This document shows, in pieces, positions 43,789 to 52,517 of a DNA stretch of 64,000 nucleotides; within the stretch, counting starts at the first letter, position 1, and every line of letters begins with the position of its first letter. The stretch is taken from NCBI RefSeq assembly GCF_002585305.1, contig NZ_NUNF01000014.1, positions 198,632 through 262,631 of the forward strand, written 5' to 3'. A program made the translations under genes and the position numbers. The notes beneath the pieces were generated by a model that saw only the letters and a program-made list of their open reading frames with translations, did no database searches and had not been told where the DNA came from. The DNA comes from Bacillus sp. AFS037270. Its GTDB lineage: Bacteria > Bacillota > Bacilli > Bacillales_B > DSM-18226.

Positions 43789-44466
43789 ATGGGTATTTTT
43801 AAACGATTAAAAACAATTACAATGGCGGAAATTAACGGTTTACTAGATGGGATTGAAGATCCAATTGCAATGCTGAATGAGTATTCAAGGGAAATGGAAC
43901 AGGAAATTGTCAAAGGTCAGAATGCTCTAGCTCGACAAATTTTTGTAGAGAAAAAACAAGCAGCACTCATTTCTGAGACCAAATTAGTAGTGGACAAGCG
44001 TACTCGTCAGGCGAAGCTGGCACTTGAGCAGGGTGACGAGGCAATGGCAAAACTAGCAGTACAAGAAAAGCTCAGCAAAGAAAACCAATTGCAAGTATAT
44101 GTTGACCAATTAGCTTCGATTAAGGGGCAAACTCAAATCCTTGTTGAAAAATTGGACCAGTTCAAGGAAAACTATAACCAAATGCAACAGAAGAAAATCT
44201 TGCTAGCATCACGTGCAAATGTGGCACAGTCGATGAAACAAATCCAGAAAGTAACGGTTTCTTTCAATACGGATGATATCGCAAGAGGAGTGGCCCGTGC
44301 TGAAGAGAAAATCCTCATGTTGGAAGCGGAAGTGCAGGCAGGCAATCAGTTTGCGACTCCATTAGCTCAGTTTGATGCAGCATACGACAATTATGTGAGC
44401 GATGAAGAACTAAATAAGGAACTTGAAAAGTTGAAGGGTGAAAAGGAAAAAGTGGCCGGATTATAA
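43789..44466 (+). CDS. pspA: PspA/IM30 family membrane-stress protein
   Basis: 225 residues, almost entirely alpha-helical coiled coil. MGIFKRLKTITMAEINGLLD with EDPIAMLNEYSREMEQEI is the amphipathic start and first helix of PspA/LiaH/Vipp1. ESCRT-III-like proteins of this family polymerise on damaged membranes and limit proton leakage. AAGGAG precedes the ATG, 2 bp after the Gly/His-rich gene; the degenerate M50 gene follows after a small hairpin. The operon order suggests a membrane-stress module. Confidence 0.94.
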   Translation: MGIFKRLKTITMAEINGLLDGIEDPIAMLNEYSREMEQEIVKGQNALARQIFVEKKQAALISETKLVVDKRTRQAKLALEQGDEAMAKLAVQEKLSKENQLQVYVDQLASIKGQTQILVEKLDQFKENYNQMQQKKILLASRANVAQSMKQIQKVTVSFNTDDIARGVARAEEKILMLEAEVQAGNQFATPLAQFDAAYDNYVSDEELNKELEKLKGEKEKVAGL

Positions 44467-44477
44467 TTCAAGGGAGG

Positions 44478-44510
44478 AGCACCGCCTTATAGGGTTGGTG
44501 CTTTTCTTTC
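44478..44510 (+). other. Hairpin between pspA and the M50-like gene
   Basis: AGCACC and GGTGCT with T-rich sequence after; weak attenuator. Confidence 0.5.
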
Positions 44511-44537
44511 TATCTGGCAAAGAGAGGAGGATTTACA

Positions 44538-45299
44538 TTGAGTACGACAACGTTGATTTTGATTTATTTGGGTGTAGCGTTGGTGGGGAGCATGGTTCCT
44601 TTTTTAAGGTCCTATTTTGCCCACTTCCATAACTTAGTTAACCTCGTGATCAGTGCTTGCTTGGAAGGTGGTAAAATTCATCTTTATCGGGATGGTTCAG
44701 GCCAGACAACGGGGAGTGCTGTTTTACCATTTAAAAGAGCGCTTATTTCGTATGCAGGTTACACGGGCGCTTCGGTGGCAGCGATTGGATTGCTTTATTT
44801 AGTATTGAAAGGCCACTATCATTTGGTGATTTATCTATATTTAGGGCTTAGTGTTGTTGCTTTATTGTTGTGGATTCGCAATGCCTATGGGGTCCTTTGG
44901 GGACTTTCAACTGTGGTTTTGCTGGCTTTGCCGGTCTTTTTCCGCTATGAAACGGTTTTGGCTATACCTGTTAATATTAATTTCGAAACGTTACTCGTTC
45001 ATATTGGTATTTTCCTAGCATCGGTTCTATTTCTTCAATCTATGATTGGTGCGGTTCAGGTATGTAGACAAGCTTTTATGTCGAGAAGCAATCCGAAGAG
45101 GAAGGCGGTACTGGTTCAAACGAAGTTTATCCCAGCAGTTGTTTTGGGAATTATTCTGTTTGGACAGACCGTTTTAGCTGGCTACTTTTTTGCCCTTAAT
45201 TTTATAAGTCTACCGTTTAGCTTGGATATGGATTTACCAAATCAACTTCTTGCTGCGAAAGATGTAATTTGGTCCACAGTTAGTGGGAGTTTGAAGTAG
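44538..45299 (+). CDS. M50B-like membrane protein lacking the HExxH motif
   Basis: 253 residues with about seven hydrophobic segments. The region FAHFHNLVNLVISACLEGGK followed by IHLYRDGSGQTTG aligns by eye with the M50B pattern HExxH(x)nLTGGxVxxIxLxxDGSGxT, but HExxH reads HNLVN (residues 31-35), so zinc catalysis is lost. The RBS AGAGGAGG supports the TTG start. As the third gene of a psp operon it may be a pseudoprotease that binds or senses membrane proteins. The assignment to M50B rests on the Gly-Gly and DGSGxT blocks and is not certain. Confidence 0.6.
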   Translation: MSTTTLILIYLGVALVGSMVPFLRSYFAHFHNLVNLVISACLEGGKIHLYRDGSGQTTGSAVLPFKRALISYAGYTGASVAAIGLLYLVLKGHYHLVIYLYLGLSVVALLLWIRNAYGVLWGLSTVVLLALPVFFRYETVLAIPVNINFETLLVHIGIFLASVLFLQSMIGAVQVCRQAFMSRSNPKRKAVLVQTKFIPAVVLGIILFGQTVLAGYFFALNFISLPFSLDMDLPNQLLAAKDVIWSTVSGSLK

Positions 45300-45343
45300 T
45301 AAGGGATAACCAACCACAATAGTATGGCAATTATCTCGCATTG

Positions 45344-45382
45344 ATTGGGCTGTTTTCGGAAATGAAAACAGCCCGATTTTTT
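45344..45382 (+). terminator. Terminator of the psp operon
   Basis: ATTGGGCTGTTTTC and GAAAACAGCCCGAT stem, then TTTTT. Confidence 0.92.
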
Positions 45383-45464
45383 GTGATGGATTTACATTTT
45401 AAACACATATAGAATGATATTGTAAAAGAATAAAAAGAGAGCATAGTGTTAGTTGATAGATTTT

Positions 45465-45880
45465 ATTGACGACTGGGTCGGTATAAAAATAGGTACTTGG
45501 GTAGTCAATCATGTTTATTAACGACCGAGCAAGAGAAAAAAGAATACGCAGGGTAGCCAATCGGCGGTATTGACGACTGATCAGGTGAAAAATGAGGTAC
45601 TTGGGTAGTCAATCAGGCTTATTGACGACCGATCAGGTGAAAAATGAGGTACTTGGGTAGTCAATCAGGCTTATTGACTACCGAGCAAGAGAAAAAAGAG
45701 CAACCTGGGTAGTCAATCAGGCTTATTGACTACCGAGCAAGAGAAAAAAGAGCAACCTGGGTAGTCAATCAACGCTATTGACTACCGAGCAAGAGAAAAA
45801 AGAGCAACCTGGGTAGCCAATCAACGCTATTGACGACCGAGCAAAGAAAAAAAGAGCAGACAGGGTAGTCAATCGAAGTA
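45465..45880. repeat. 52-bp tandem repeat array II, eight units
   Basis: Exactly eight units of 52 bp. Each begins ATTGACGACC, ATTGACTACC or a close variant and ends GGGTAGTCAATC plus 6-7 variable bases, so across each junction GGTAGTCAAT and ATTGACTACC form a 10-bp hairpin with a 7-base loop. Units 5-7 differ at a handful of positions; units 1-2 are most diverged. Same family as 11663-11865. It lies between the ends of convergent genes. Confidence 0.95.
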
Positions 45881-45905
45881 ACTTAATAGAATATAAGATC
45901 ATTTT

Positions 45906-46823
45906 TTATTCATAATAAGACCATTGACCAAATCCTATTAAAGTATAGTTTTGTTTAAGGATTCGACTAATTTGCTTTTTAGACTCAATCACCCTGCACC
46001 ATTCATAAACTATATTAGTAGTGATTTTCATATCAGGAAAAAGCAGCAATAACTCCTCTACACTCCGTAAGACAGCGGAATCAACCGTTTCCACATGACC
46101 GCATGTTTCACACACAATCTTCTCCCTTCTTTCCATCGAACAAATTAACGAGTGACACACTGCGCAAATAAAACCCTTTTGCAATCCATTATAGGTATAA
46201 GGAGGTAAGCGAGTATAGGGAGAGTATGTTTTATGCATTGAAATTAACTGATCAGCAAGCAATTTATGGCGATTAGTTAGCTGTGACGGGACTTCGTTTA
46301 ATTTTTTCATAAGGCTATTAAGCTGAGAGGGGTGAATAATCGGCTCGTTTAATGGGGCTTGGTATAAAGTGAAATTGGGGTTTACAAAGGTTAAGGAATC
46401 TTCAATAGGTAATTGAAAACCAAGATTTTTAAGTGAAGGGCGGAGAAGGGATTTACTGCGTTTTAATTGATCCAAAGGATTCTTTATTTCGTCCTTATTA
46501 GATAACTTAGGATAGAAATTTCCTAATTCATATCTATAATCACCTTCAAAGTTTTTAACTTCAAATGGGTAAATCGTTTGCTGAGAAATGATTAAGGTAT
46601 CAATTTGAAAAAATGATTTATTATGCTCAAGGCACAAATCATTTAAAATGTACAAATCATTTTGCAGCCTTGACGTTAACTGGTCAAAGACCAGTTCCCC
46701 CTGATATCCTTTTTCTAGGTAAGCATAATGCTGCTTGTCTTTTGAAGATAACTCCATTCGTGCGTTTAAAGAGTCCAGGGCCCTCAATTCGTGTGACTTC
46801 AATCGCTTTTTATAAGGAGGCAT
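45906..46823 (-). CDS. NERD (nuclease-related domain) protein with zinc ribbon
   Basis: 305 residues. The NERD core is visible as GYQGELVFD (39-47), QIDTLIIS (73-80) and PFEVKNFEG (86-94), the GxxGE, D and ExK residues of an endonuclease-like fold. A C-terminal zinc ribbon has C220, C223, C238 and C241. AAAGGAAG precedes the ATG. NERD proteins are linked to DNA processing, but the role is unproven. Transcribed alone toward the repeat array. Confidence 0.87.
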   Translation of the reverse strand: MPPYKKRLKSHELRALDSLNARMELSSKDKQHYAYLEKGYQGELVFDQLTSRLQNDLYILNDLCLEHNKSFFQIDTLIISQQTIYPFEVKNFEGDYRYELGNFYPKLSNKDEIKNPLDQLKRSKSLLRPSLKNLGFQLPIEDSLTFVNPNFTLYQAPLNEPIIHPSQLNSLMKKLNEVPSQLTNRHKLLADQLISMHKTYSPYTRLPPYTYNGLQKGFICAVCHSLICSMERREKIVCETCGHVETVDSAVLRSVEELLLLFPDMKITTNIVYEWCRVIESKKQISRILKQNYTLIGFGQWSYYE

Positions 46824-46979
46824 ATCAGACTTCCTTTCCCATAATTAAAATACTACTCCACATCAATTTTACAAAAAATTACTAAATTAGTGTTTGAATA
46901 CTTTGTTAACAATGATAGAATAATCGCATAAAAATTGGCAAATTAATAATTGGATTAAACCTTTAGTATATTAAGTTCA

Positions 46980-47048
46980 TTGCCCTTTTGAATAAATATC
47001 ATTATAATTAAACATGTCTAATTACTCACTTAGAATACAACGTACAAA
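46980..47048 (+). promoter_or_regulatory. Promoter and operator of the first GntR gene
   Basis: TTGCCC, 17 bp, TATAAT (47003-47008), then CTTAGAATACAACGTACAAA (47029-47048), a variant of the operator found at three other promoters of this locus. Confidence 0.7.
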
Positions 47049-47069
47049 TCGTAAAAAGAGGTGAATATT

Positions 47070-47759
47070 ATGAATTTTAATCCTGTATCTAGCAAGAAAT
47101 TATATATGCAAATTTATAATCAAATTCTGTCAGAAATCCAATCGGGTTCATTTAAAATAGGTGATAAACTGCCAGCTGAAAGGGAATTATGCGAAATGTT
47201 CGGTGTAAGTCGTGCCCCTATTCGACAGGCTCTTAGCGCTTTGGAGTTAAATGGAATTATTTATTCCCGTCAAGGCGAAGGCGTTTATGTGAAAAGCAAT
47301 CAACTTGCGACTGATCAATCCTTCTTTAAATCAATCACCCCTGAAGACATTGTTGAGGCAAGAATGAACATCGAGCCGCTTATTGTTAAATTTGCAGCCC
47401 AAAGAGCAACGGATGAAGACATAGAGGAGCTTCGTTCAACCATAAAACAGATGGAGGACGAAACAAGGGCTGGCGTATACGTACCAGAAACAGACGAGAA
47501 ATTACATTGTGGTATTGCTAAGGCCTCTCATAATGATTTATTTATCAACATCATGACTGCTATTATCAATGCGATGAAACAACAGGAAATGTGGAAATTT
47601 ATTCGTGATCGGACCGTAACTCGACCAGACTACCGGGACGTTAATTTTAGAGAACATCAATTACTTATTAAAGCGATTGAGGAGCGTAACGAAAAAGAAG
47701 CAGTGAAAATTATGACTAACCATATGCAAAATTTATATGATCGGTATTGGAAGGATTAG
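47070..47759 (+). CDS. GntR family regulator, FadR/FCD subfamily (1)
   Basis: 229 residues: winged helix at about 1-72 (SKKLYMQIYNQILSEIQSGS, PAERELCEMFGVSRAPIRQA) and an all-helical FCD ligand domain at 85-229 with metal-binding candidates (EARMNIEP, HCGIAKASHND, REHQLL). ATG 47070 with GAGGTGA. FCD regulators typically respond to sugar acids or other organic acids. Its own promoter carries the putative operator, so it is probably autoregulated. A close paralogue is at 53345. Confidence 0.93.
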   Translation: MNFNPVSSKKLYMQIYNQILSEIQSGSFKIGDKLPAERELCEMFGVSRAPIRQALSALELNGIIYSRQGEGVYVKSNQLATDQSFFKSITPEDIVEARMNIEPLIVKFAAQRATDEDIEELRSTIKQMEDETRAGVYVPETDEKLHCGIAKASHNDLFINIMTAIINAMKQQEMWKFIRDRTVTRPDYRDVNFREHQLLIKAIEERNEKEAVKIMTNHMQNLYDRYWKD

Positions 47760-47797
47760 ATGAATTAACCTTTCAAACTGTATAGTACCAATACTCT

Positions 47798-47836
47798 AAA
47801 TTCCCCATGAAAAATAGTGATGGGGAATTTTTTTAT
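47798..47836 (+). terminator. Terminator after first GntR gene
   Basis: AAATTCCCCAT and ATGGGGAATTT stem, followed by a T run. Confidence 0.9.
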
Positions 47837-47882
47837 TTTCAATTAATCTAATGTTTCTTATTCATAATGCTTACTTTTCTTA

Positions 47883-47945
47883 TTGACAAACAAAATTAAG
47901 AAAAGTATATTAAATACATAACATCTTAGTAGACAAGTGAACAAG
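47883..47945 (+). promoter_or_regulatory. Promoter and operator before the Zn-dehydrogenase
   Basis: TTGACA, 17 bp, TATATT, then CTTAGTAGACAAGTGAACAA (47925-47944). Confidence 0.8.
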
Positions 47946-47990
47946 AAGACAAGTGAATAGGAATGAAAAACATTAAAAAAGGAGGAGATT

Positions 47991-49017
47991 ATGAGAGCAG
48001 CAGTCATCGATAAACCATATTCGATTCGTTTGCAAAAGGTTAGTTCACCGGTAATAAAGCATGCTAATGAAGTCAAAATTCAAGTGGTCGTCACTGGAAT
48101 ATGCGGCTCAGAAATTCATGCTTACCACGGGACCCATCCTTTTCGAATCCCACCAGTCATATCAGGACATGAGCTTGCAGGGGTGGTTGTAGAAACAGGG
48201 TCAGAAGTCAAGGGGGTCTCAGTAGGGGATCGAGTTACAGTGGAGCCTCATTATGGATGTGGTATTTGCAGATCTTGCAAAGCTGGAAATTATCATATTT
48301 GTAAAGAAAAAAGAGTGTTAGGTACACAAGAATGGATCGGTTCTTTCGGTGAATATATCGTTGTTCCGGAAAACACAATTGTAAAGCTGCCAGATAATAT
48401 ATCCTATGAACAGGGAGCTATAATCGAACCCCTTGCAGTAGGCGTTCATGCTGTTAGAAAGGCTGGAGTAGGTCCCAACGATAAAATAGCTATTCTCGGA
48501 GCAGGCCCTATAGGTTTGGGTTTAATGATTGCTGCCAAAAACGCAGGTGTATCCAGGATCTACATAACAGATGCTCTAGATTATAATTTAGAAATTGCCA
48601 AAAGGCTGGGTGCCACTTCTCCAATTAATACAAATGATGAGGATGCAGTTGAAAGAATAGTGGAAGAGACAGATGGTGAAGGAGTAGATACAGTATTTAT
48701 TGCTGTTGGAATTCAATCCGTCCTGAATGATTCTTTCAAGATCGTCAAAAAGAGGCGGTAAAGTATCGGAAGTTGCTCTTTTTGGAAAAAAACCAGAAAT
48801 TGATATTTCTTACATTCAAAATAAAGAAATCGAATTAATTGGCTCCAACATGTATGTGAGAGAGGATTTTGAGATTGCGCTTGAGGCAATTGCAGCTAAT
48901 TTATTTGATACCTCTTTGTTCATAACAAAGGTTATACCAATCGATGATATCAAGGATGCTATGAATATAGTTGACCAAAAATTAGAGAATGTTATAAAGG
49001 TTTTATTGAAATTTTAA
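47991..49017 (+). pseudogene. Zinc-dependent alcohol/polyol dehydrogenase, frameshifted
   Basis: The two parts join at about 48746-48757, where one extra base turns the expected KKGGKVSEVALFG into KKRR and a stop. Otherwise the gene is intact: catalytic-zinc GICGSEIHAYHG and GHELAG, structural-zinc CGICRSCKAGNYHIC, Rossmann motif GAGPIGLG. It would give about 341 residues, resembling sorbitol, butanediol or L-idonate-type dehydrogenases. AAAGGAGGAG precedes the ATG, and an operator-bearing promoter lies upstream. It is a recent mutation, a sequencing error or, less likely, programmed frameshifting. Confidence 0.85.
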
Positions 49018-49132
49018 ATGTCTATATTATCGTAGCTTCAATCTTTTATGGAGAAAAAAAGAATTAAAAGTTTTTTAAACCGTCTTATGTAAGGGGTTGC
49101 AAAAATTCTAGGGAATGATAGGAGGAATTGTT

Positions 49133-50464
49133 TTGGATATGCTTCAATTAGAGCGTTCAACTACTAAAAAGGTTACGTTAAGATTAATTCCGTTTTTATT
49201 TTTATGTTTTACAATATCGATACTAGATCGGGTAAATATTGGATTTGCAGCACTTCAAATGAACCAAGATTTAGGTTTTTCTAATGCGGTTTTTGGATTT
49301 GGGGCAGGTATCTTTTTCCTTGGTTATTTCCTTTTAGAGGTCCCGGGCAGTGCCATTATGACCAAAATTGGACCAAGAAAATGGATTAGTAGAATCATGG
49401 TTACATGGGCTATCATTGCCATTTTTATGGCTTTTGTAAAAACGCCCATGCAATTTTATACGGCACGATTTCTTTTAGGAGTTGCTGAAGCTAGTTTTTA
49501 TCCATGCATGGTATTTTATTTAAGCGGTTTTTATCAAACCAAACATCATGCAAAGGCAATTGCAGGATTTATGATTGCTATACCAGGTGCGAATGCATTA
49601 GGTTCACCACTTTCCACTTTCTTACTAGGAGTCAACTGGTTAGGATTGGAGGGGTGGCAATGGATGTTTATTATGGAAGCGATTCCAGCTGTGATTTTAG
49701 GTATCATATGCTATTTCTATCTTGATGATAAAATTGAAGATGTAAAATGGTTAAATAAAGATGAGAAAAAATGGTTAATTGATATTACAACAAAAGAGAA
49801 ACTTCAAAAACAGGAAGTCAAACACTACACTTTCTTGCAGGCTTTAAAGGATCGTGATGTTTTAATCTTATCTATCGGATATTTTTGCTGGATGATTGGC
49901 TATTATGGAATTGTCATGTTTTTACCAACCATTTCAAAAGGTTTAACGGAAGCAACTTCCCTTAGTACTCAATCAATGGGTTGGGTTTTAGGGCTCATGT
50001 ATGTTTGTGCTATGGTCACGATGATTCTAGTTGGTAACCACTCCGACAAAAAGAACGAGCGGCGCTGGCATGTTGCCGTATGCTTAACAACCAGTGCAAT
50101 TGCAATGGTCATTAGCAGCTTGGTTGCCAATACTAGTATTGTTTTATCTTTTGTCTTTTTAACAATCGCCCTTTGTGGAGCATTTGGCGCATACTCACCA
50201 TTCTGGTCGATTCCTCCATCTTTCTTAACTGAAGCAGCAGCAGCAGGGGCTATTGCACTTATTAACAGTATTGGGAATCTTGGTGGATTCTTTGGACCTT
50301 ACATTGTTGGATATATTAAAGATCTAACAGGATCATTTAATGCGAGCATGGTCTTCTTAGGTGTAAGTTTGATAGTAGGCTCTTGTATTGTTGTTTTCTT
50401 AGTAAAACAGTCAGGCAAGGTTTTAAGGCCGAATGTCGAAAATAAATTGGAAAAGTCTAGTTAA
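49133..50464 (+). CDS. MFS transporter, anion:cation symporter family (1)
   Basis: 443 residues, 12 membrane segments. RLIPFLFLCFTISILDRVNI, GFGAGIFFLGYFLLEVPGS and RWISRIMVTW-like loops are typical of ACS-family carriers of sugar acids and related organic anions. TTG 49133 is chosen because GGAGGAAT sits just upstream and the paralogue at 54411 starts with TTG at the matching codon; the ATG at 49115 lacks an RBS. It shares most residues with 54411. In the context of FCD regulators and a transketolase it probably imports the locus substrate. Confidence 0.92.
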   Translation: MDMLQLERSTTKKVTLRLIPFLFLCFTISILDRVNIGFAALQMNQDLGFSNAVFGFGAGIFFLGYFLLEVPGSAIMTKIGPRKWISRIMVTWAIIAIFMAFVKTPMQFYTARFLLGVAEASFYPCMVFYLSGFYQTKHHAKAIAGFMIAIPGANALGSPLSTFLLGVNWLGLEGWQWMFIMEAIPAVILGIICYFYLDDKIEDVKWLNKDEKKWLIDITTKEKLQKQEVKHYTFLQALKDRDVLILSIGYFCWMIGYYGIVMFLPTISKGLTEATSLSTQSMGWVLGLMYVCAMVTMILVGNHSDKKNERRWHVAVCLTTSAIAMVISSLVANTSIVLSFVFLTIALCGAFGAYSPFWSIPPSFLTEAAAAGAIALINSIGNLGGFFGPYIVGYIKDLTGSFNASMVFLGVSLIVGSCIVVFLVKQSGKVLRPNVENKLEKSS

Positions 50465-50497
50465 ATAGTTAATTAATCTGTGTCTTCTAGCTGACTC

Positions 50498-50540
50498 AAA
50501 CCTTCGGATAACAATATTTTGTTGCCCGAAGGTTTTTTTT
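50498..50540 (+). terminator. Terminator after first MFS gene
   Basis: AAACCTTCGG...CCGAAGGTTT with an inner AACAA/TTGTT stem and a T run. Confidence 0.92.
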
Positions 50541-50598
50541 ATATGTAAGGTCAGTTTATATGAATTTTCTAATTTATTAATTTTATAAAAAATCCGTA

Positions 50599-50662
50599 TT
50601 GACAAATAGTAGATAGGTGATATACTGAGTCCATAAGTTAACTTAGTAGACAAGTAGACAAG
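50599..50662 (+). promoter_or_regulatory. Promoter and operator of the transketolase operon
   Basis: TTGACA, 16 bp, TATACT, then CTTAGTAGACAAGTAGACAA (50642-50661) just downstream of the likely start site, a repressor position. Confidence 0.85.
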
Positions 50663-50706
50663 AAGATAACGAGGCAAGCTTATCAAAATTGAATGAGGTG
50701 ACTAGT

Positions 50707-51540
50707 ATGAAAGATGTTGGTATTAAAGAATTAAAAGAAAAAGCGATTGAGCTTAGAAAAACTGCACTCACAATGATTCACGAGGCACAATCCGGGCATC
50801 CGGGAGGTTCCTTATCTGCGGCAGATGTAGTTGCAGCACTTTATTTTAGGGAAATGAATATTGATCCAAATAATCCCCAATGGGAAGATCGTGATCGGTT
50901 CGTTCTATCAAAAGGGCATGTTTGTCCGATCCAATATTCAGCCTTAGCTTTACGAGGTTATGTACCTTATGACACCATTTACACGTTAAGAAAGTTTGGT
51001 TCTCCATTCCAAGGACATCCAGATATGAAAAAGTGTCCAGGTATTGATATTTCTACAGGGTCTTTAGGACAGGGACTTTCTTGTGCAGTTGGTATGGCAC
51101 TGGGAGGAAAAAGGGATTCAAAGGAGTATCGAGTTTTCGCTATTTTAGGAGATGGAGAGTGTCAAGAAGGCCAAATTTGGGAGGCTGCACAGAGTGCGGT
51201 TAAATATCGGTTAGATAATTTAGTTGTCTTCGTGGATGACAATGGATTGCAAATTGATGGTACAACCGAAGAAATTATGCCAAATCAAGATTTAGAAAAG
51301 AAATTCCAGGCATTTGGTTTTGAAACGAGAAGAATTGATGGACATTCTATGGAAGAGATTGTTGAAACATTAGATTATATTCGCGAAGCTAAAAACGGAA
51401 AACCAAAATGTATTGTTCTTAACACGGTAAAAGGTAAGGGAGTATCTTTTATGGAACATTCCGTTGGATGGCATGGTGTTGCTCCGAATGATGTCGAGTT
51501 TCTGAAAGCAATTGAAGAAGTAGCAGGGGGGTTAAAATAA
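50707..51540 (+). CDS. Transketolase, N-terminal (TPP-binding) subunit
   Basis: 277 residues corresponding to the first third to half of transketolase. EAQSGHPGGSLSAADVV, LSKGHVCPIQYSAL and the TPP/Mg motif GDGECQEGQIWEA (148-160) are present. AGGTGA precedes ATG 50707. The stop overlaps the C-terminal subunit start (TAATG). Split transketolases are often found in sugar or sulfosugar catabolic loci rather than in the housekeeping pentose pathway. Two-carbon transfer from an unphosphorylated or modified ketose is plausible here. Confidence 0.93.
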   Translation: MKDVGIKELKEKAIELRKTALTMIHEAQSGHPGGSLSAADVVAALYFREMNIDPNNPQWEDRDRFVLSKGHVCPIQYSALALRGYVPYDTIYTLRKFGSPFQGHPDMKKCPGIDISTGSLGQGLSCAVGMALGGKRDSKEYRVFAILGDGECQEGQIWEAAQSAVKYRLDNLVVFVDDNGLQIDGTTEEIMPNQDLEKKFQAFGFETRRIDGHSMEEIVETLDYIREAKNGKPKCIVLNTVKGKGVSFMEHSVGWHGVAPNDVEFLKAIEEVAGGLK

Positions 51541-52493
51541 TGAGCTTAATGGAAAAAGATATTGTTGTTAAAAAAGCTACCAGAGAAGCCTTCGGTGATG
51601 AAATTGTACGATTGGGGAAAAAGAACAAAAATATTTATGTGGTTGATATTGATATTGGTAAGTCTTGCAAGACGACAGAATTTGCAAAGCAATTTCCAAA
51701 TCAGCATGTAAATGTTGGTATAGCTGAACAAAATGGTGCTGGATTAGCGGCAGGACTTGCGACAACAGGTAAAATCCCTTTTGTAAGCACTTACGCAGTA
51801 TTTGGTTCACTAAGAATGGCGGAGCAAATCAGACAAGAAATTTGTTACCCCAACCTAAATGTAAAAATAGCCTGTTCTCATGGCGGACTTACTCCAGCGA
51901 ATGATGGAGCAAGTCATCAAAGTATTGAAGATATGGGTGTTCTAAGAACTATTCCAAATATGACGGTCATTATGGGTGCTGACTATTATTCTACTAGGAA
52001 ATTAATAGAACAAGCCGCTGAAATGTATGGTCCGGTATATCTTCGTTTTACTAGAGATACAGTTCCGGTTCTATATGATGAAAATGAAGAATTTACGATT
52101 GGGAAAGCAAAGCAGATCAAGGACGGAAAGGATGTCGCAATTATTGCAAATGGTGACACCGTTTATCTTGCCTTAGAAGCAGCAAAGCAATTAGAAAAAG
52201 AAGGTATATCCGTAAAACTACTGGATATGCACACAATAAAGCCTCTTGATCGAGAAGCGGTCGTTGACTGTTTAAATATTGGAAAAATCATTACAGTTGA
52301 AGACCATAATATTTTAAATGGTCTAGGAAGTGCGGTATGCGAAGTTGTTGCTGAAGAAGGCATGGGGATCGTGAGAAGAATTGGGGTTCAAGATCAATTC
52401 GGGCAGTCGGCCCCATATGAAAAGTTGTTAGAGCTTAATGGTATTACAATCGAAAATATTGTCACTACAGCAAAAAATTTAGTCAAAAACTAA
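51540..52493 (+). CDS. Transketolase, C-terminal subunit
   Basis: 317 residues: pyrimidine-binding domain with GIAEQNGAGLAAGLATTGKI and the catalytic-type Glu, plus the C-terminal transketolase domain (VSVKLLDMHTIKPLD-like; HNILNGLGSAVCEV). Translationally coupled to the N-terminal subunit by a one-base overlap. Together they form an alpha2beta2 transketolase. Confidence 0.93.
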   Translation: MSLMEKDIVVKKATREAFGDEIVRLGKKNKNIYVVDIDIGKSCKTTEFAKQFPNQHVNVGIAEQNGAGLAAGLATTGKIPFVSTYAVFGSLRMAEQIRQEICYPNLNVKIACSHGGLTPANDGASHQSIEDMGVLRTIPNMTVIMGADYYSTRKLIEQAAEMYGPVYLRFTRDTVPVLYDENEEFTIGKAKQIKDGKDVAIIANGDTVYLALEAAKQLEKEGISVKLLDMHTIKPLDREAVVDCLNIGKIITVEDHNILNGLGSAVCEVVAEEGMGIVRRIGVQDQFGQSAPYEKLLELNGITIENIVTTAKNLVKN

Positions 52494-52517
52494 TAAATTA
52501 TCGAGGAGAGAAGAAAC

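Noticed and set aside
45465..45880. CRISPR-like look of evenly spaced palindromic repeats
   Set aside because: The sequences between palindromes are themselves nearly identical from unit to unit, the period is a plain 52-bp tandem repeat, and no cas gene is present.
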